The position numbers were made by a program, and so were the translations under genes. From an uncultured Eggerthellaceae bacterium (lineage in GTDB: Bacteria > Actinomycetota > Coriobacteriia > Coriobacteriales > Eggerthellaceae): a DNA stretch of 64,000 bases. Within the stretch, counting starts at the first letter, position 1. Each line of letters starts with the position of its first letter. Of this stretch, positions 62,240 through 64,000 are shown one piece after another. The stretch lies in assembly GCA_910588435.1 (NCBI GenBank), contig CAJUPL010000004.1, forward strand, positions 58,195 to 122,194. Reading direction: 5' to 3'. The notes beneath the pieces are model-generated. The model did not search any database and was not told the DNA's origin. It was given only the letters and a program-made list of their open reading frames with translations.

Positions 62240-62847
62240 GCCGAAGGCTTGGCATCCTGGGCGGCACGTTCGATCCGCCTCATCTTGGCCACTTGGCCAT
62301 GGCTGAGATGGCACGCGATGCATGCCATCTTGATGAGGTCATCTTCATGGTGTCTGGGAACCCGCCGTTCAAGCAGGGAAAGCGCATAGCTCCAGGTGAC
62401 ACCAGGCTCAAGATGGTGCAGGAAGCCATAAAGGGCAATCCTGCATTCTCCGCATCTGATGCAGAGCTTGCGCGGGATGGGATCACCTATACCTCAGACA
62501 CGCTTGAAGACATCAGGCGCCAGCACCCTGATGATGAGGTCTTCTTCATCATGGGCGCGGATTCCTTGCTCACGCTCAGCACATGGCATCAGGCCTCTAG
62601 GATCGCTAAGCTCTGCAAGGTGATAAGCCTCTCTCGTCCAGGCTATGAGGTGCCGCAAAGCTCGCTTGATGAGCTTATGGATATGGGCTTCAGCTTCGCG
62701 CTGGTGGAGGCTCCGTTGCTGGACATCTCCTCTAGCGAGATTCGCAGGAGGTGCCAAGAGGGGAGCACCATTCGATATCTGGTCCCCGATCCGGTGAGGG
62801 ACATCATCATCGAAGAGGGTCTATACAAGGAGGGTCTTGATGGATGA
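62236..62847 (+). CDS. nadD: Nicotinate-nucleotide adenylyltransferase
   Basis: Makes deamido-NAD from NaMN and ATP. It is 203 aa. The nucleotidyltransferase motifs are GGTFDPPHLGHLAMAE and ISSSEIRRR. The start is TTG (62236), sharing TTGA with the proA stop. Confidence 0.92.
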   Translation: MSRRLGILGGTFDPPHLGHLAMAEMARDACHLDEVIFMVSGNPPFKQGKRIAPGDTRLKMVQEAIKGNPAFSASDAELARDGITYTSDTLEDIRRQHPDDEVFFIMGADSLLTLSTWHQASRIAKLCKVISLSRPGYEVPQSSLDELMDMGFSFALVEAPLLDISSSEIRRRCQEGSTIRYLVPDPVRDIIIEEGLYKEGLDG

Positions 62848-63487
62848 CGCCTTGAGCCAGGAGTTCTTCCAGCACGTGAGCGCAGAGGCTAAAGAGCGAG
62901 TTCCCAAGAAGAGATTCCATCACATGCAAGGCGTCTCTGACACCGCTGTTGAGCTAGCGCAGGTCTATGAGGCAGATGTGGACAAGGCTAGGCTTGCTGG
63001 GATCTTGCATGACTGGGACAAGGGGCTGGACAACGATGAGATCAGGGCGAAGGCTGCTGACCTTGGCCTTGTGGATGAGCTGGGTGAGTGGGTGGTGCTG
63101 AACATGCCGCAGGTGATCCACGGGCCTACGGCTGCGGCAAGCTTGGCAAATGAATACCCTCAGATCCCGTCTGACGTGCTCTCTTCAATCTACAAGCACA
63201 CCATCGCCTCTCCTGAGATGTCTGACTTGGACAAGATCATCTACATATCAGATGCTATAGAGCCAAACCGCAGCTTCCCTGAGGTTGATGAGATCCGCAG
63301 CTCTGTGGGCAAGGTCAGCTTGGATGAGCTGTACTTCATGGTATACAAGTTCTGGATAGAGACGCTGATAGGAAACGATGGCTTGCTCCATCCTGATACG
63401 CTGGATATTTGGAATAGAATGGCATACCCCAAGGCCCATGCAAGGCTTGAGAGATACGAGGAAAGATGCAGGAACAAGAGAAGATGA
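62840..63487 (+). CDS. yqeK: YqeK-type HD-domain diadenosine tetraphosphatase
   Basis: Predicted symmetrical Ap4A hydrolase, 215 aa. HD motifs: KKRFHHMQGVSDTA, AGILHDWDKG, VIHGPTAA and the YqeK-specific IIYISDAIEPNR. I chose the ATG at 62840, which has AAGGAGGG five bases upstream, over TTG 62837. It overlaps nadD by eight bases, matching the conserved nadD-yqeK-rsfS order. Confidence 0.9.
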   Translation: MDDALSQEFFQHVSAEAKERVPKKRFHHMQGVSDTAVELAQVYEADVDKARLAGILHDWDKGLDNDEIRAKAADLGLVDELGEWVVLNMPQVIHGPTAAASLANEYPQIPSDVLSSIYKHTIASPEMSDLDKIIYISDAIEPNRSFPEVDEIRSSVGKVSLDELYFMVYKFWIETLIGNDGLLHPDTLDIWNRMAYPKAHARLERYEERCRNKRR

Positions 63488-63900
63488 GCTGTTCATCAAA
63501 GGAAGCGGCGCTGACAGCTGCGCGCGCTGCGGATTCCAAGAAGGCCGTTGACATCGTAGTCCAAGAAATGGGGCCGCATATCGGCGTCACTGATTACTTC
63601 GTGATAGCCACGGCATCCAACAACAGGCAAGTGGATGCCATCATCGATGAGGTGGAGGACAAGCTTCGCGAATGCTGCGGCATCAAGCCGGTTGCTAGGG
63701 AGATCTCATCTGACGGGTCCTGGTCCTTGCTGGATTATGGCCACTTGGTCATCCATGTGTTCCAACCTGAGACTCGTGATTACTACAGGCTAGAGACCCT
63801 TTGGGACGAAGCTGAGCTTCTTGACCTCTCCAAGGAAGAGGGCTTTGAGAACCTTGAGTACGGGGATCGCATAGCAAAGCTTCTCTCCCAGAAGCTCTAA
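63484..63900 (+). CDS. rsfS: Ribosomal silencing factor RsfS
   Basis: Binds L14 and blocks subunit joining in poor growth conditions. It is 138 aa from this start. The conserved segment DIVVQEMGPHIGVTDYFVIATASNNRQVDAI and the later SWSLLDYGHLVIHVF and YYRLETLW identify the family. ATG 63484 overlaps the yqeK stop by ATGA; ATG 63466 is an alternative adding six residues. Confidence 0.92.
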   Translation: MSCSSKEAALTAARAADSKKAVDIVVQEMGPHIGVTDYFVIATASNNRQVDAIIDEVEDKLRECCGIKPVAREISSDGSWSLLDYGHLVIHVFQPETRDYYRLETLWDEAELLDLSKEEGFENLEYGDRIAKLLSQKL

Positions 63901-63902
63901 CT

Positions 63903-63937
63903 GAGCGTGACATTAGAACACATCTAATGTCACGCTC
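63903..63937. terminator. Long perfect hairpin after rsfS
   Basis: GAGCGTGACATTAG (63903-63916) pairs with CTAATGTCACGCTC (63924-63937) with a seven-base loop. There is no T run, so it may be a factor-dependent or bidirectional terminator, or a repeat. Bases 63938-64000 show no gene. Confidence 0.5.
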
Positions 63938-64000
63938 CACTTCCCGCTCGCCCGCGATGGCCGGCACCCTCGCTAGGCCTCAGGCTGGCGGTCGAATGTG

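Overview
The window is chromosomal DNA of a bacterium, mid-to-high GC, almost entirely housekeeping in content and densely packed (ATGA/TTGA overlaps, few long gaps). The gene set points to an actinobacterium of the class Coriobacteriia (Eggerthella/Slackia/Olsenella type). It has the rplU-rpmA-obg-proB-proA-nadD-yqeK-rsfS block, LL-diaminopimelate aminotransferase, desulfoferrodoxin, a CBS-domain family II pyrophosphatase, a MetA-type homoserine acyltransferase, and an rpmE leader hairpin of the kind described for Coriobacteria. The genus is not determined. An anaerobic lifestyle is inferred from desulfoferrodoxin and the several Fe-S/radical-SAM proteins.

Layout. 1-5290: an accessory block (TM2-domain zinc-ribbon protein, M48 peptidase, XRE regulator, lipoprotein amidase, YARHG-domain zinc-ribbon protein). 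It is bracketed by two direct copies of a ~156-bp three-hairpin repeat and by arrays of small palindromes. 5292-13621: SRAP, rpsB-tsf, murA, an LCP protein, NifU-like protein, two small Cys proteins, lgt, desulfoferrodoxin and rpmE. 13730-23844: glnA with an atypical OmpR-type regulator, polA, the shikimate run aroC-aroK-aroB-aroQ, an M24 peptidase and metA. 23863-33259: an MFS transporter, DUF5685, J-protein and Hsp70 on the minus strand, then a SurA-like anchor protein, htpG and a ClC channel. 33230-43974: two minus-strand genes (DUF2064, Zn-phospholipase C-like), lysC-asd, tlyA, an alanine symporter, dapL with a PAP2 phosphatase, and a QueD/radical-SAM divergent pair. 43991-47615: a three-gene unit (SpeE-like, Trm9-like methyltransferase and Elp3) flanked by inverted copies of another structured repeat. 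47647-57454: thrH, an Fe-S protein, a tail-anchored protein, uppP, tatD, chorismate mutase and DAHP synthase, pcrA and pyrophosphatase. 57548-63900: the rplU to rsfS block.

The genes join into recognisable pathways: aromatic amino acids (DAHP synthase, chorismate mutase, aroBQKC), the aspartate family and diaminopimelate (lysC, asd, dapL, metA, thrH), proline (proBA), peptidoglycan and lipid-carrier steps (murA, uppP, PAP2, LCP), and translation (S2, EF-Ts, L21, L27, L31, Obg, RsfS, TlyA, Elp3).

The strongest candidates for something new are: (1) the repeat-flanked Elp3 plus Trm9-like unit read from one symmetric, near-leaderless divergent promoter, which predicts eukaryote-like cm5U to mcm5U wobble-uridine chemistry in a bacterium; (2) the three-hairpin repeat whose stem sequences differ between copies while pairing and spacing are kept; (3) an apparent ATT start codon on obg directly behind a terminator. 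No CRISPR array, tRNA, rRNA, prophage or transposase gene was seen.
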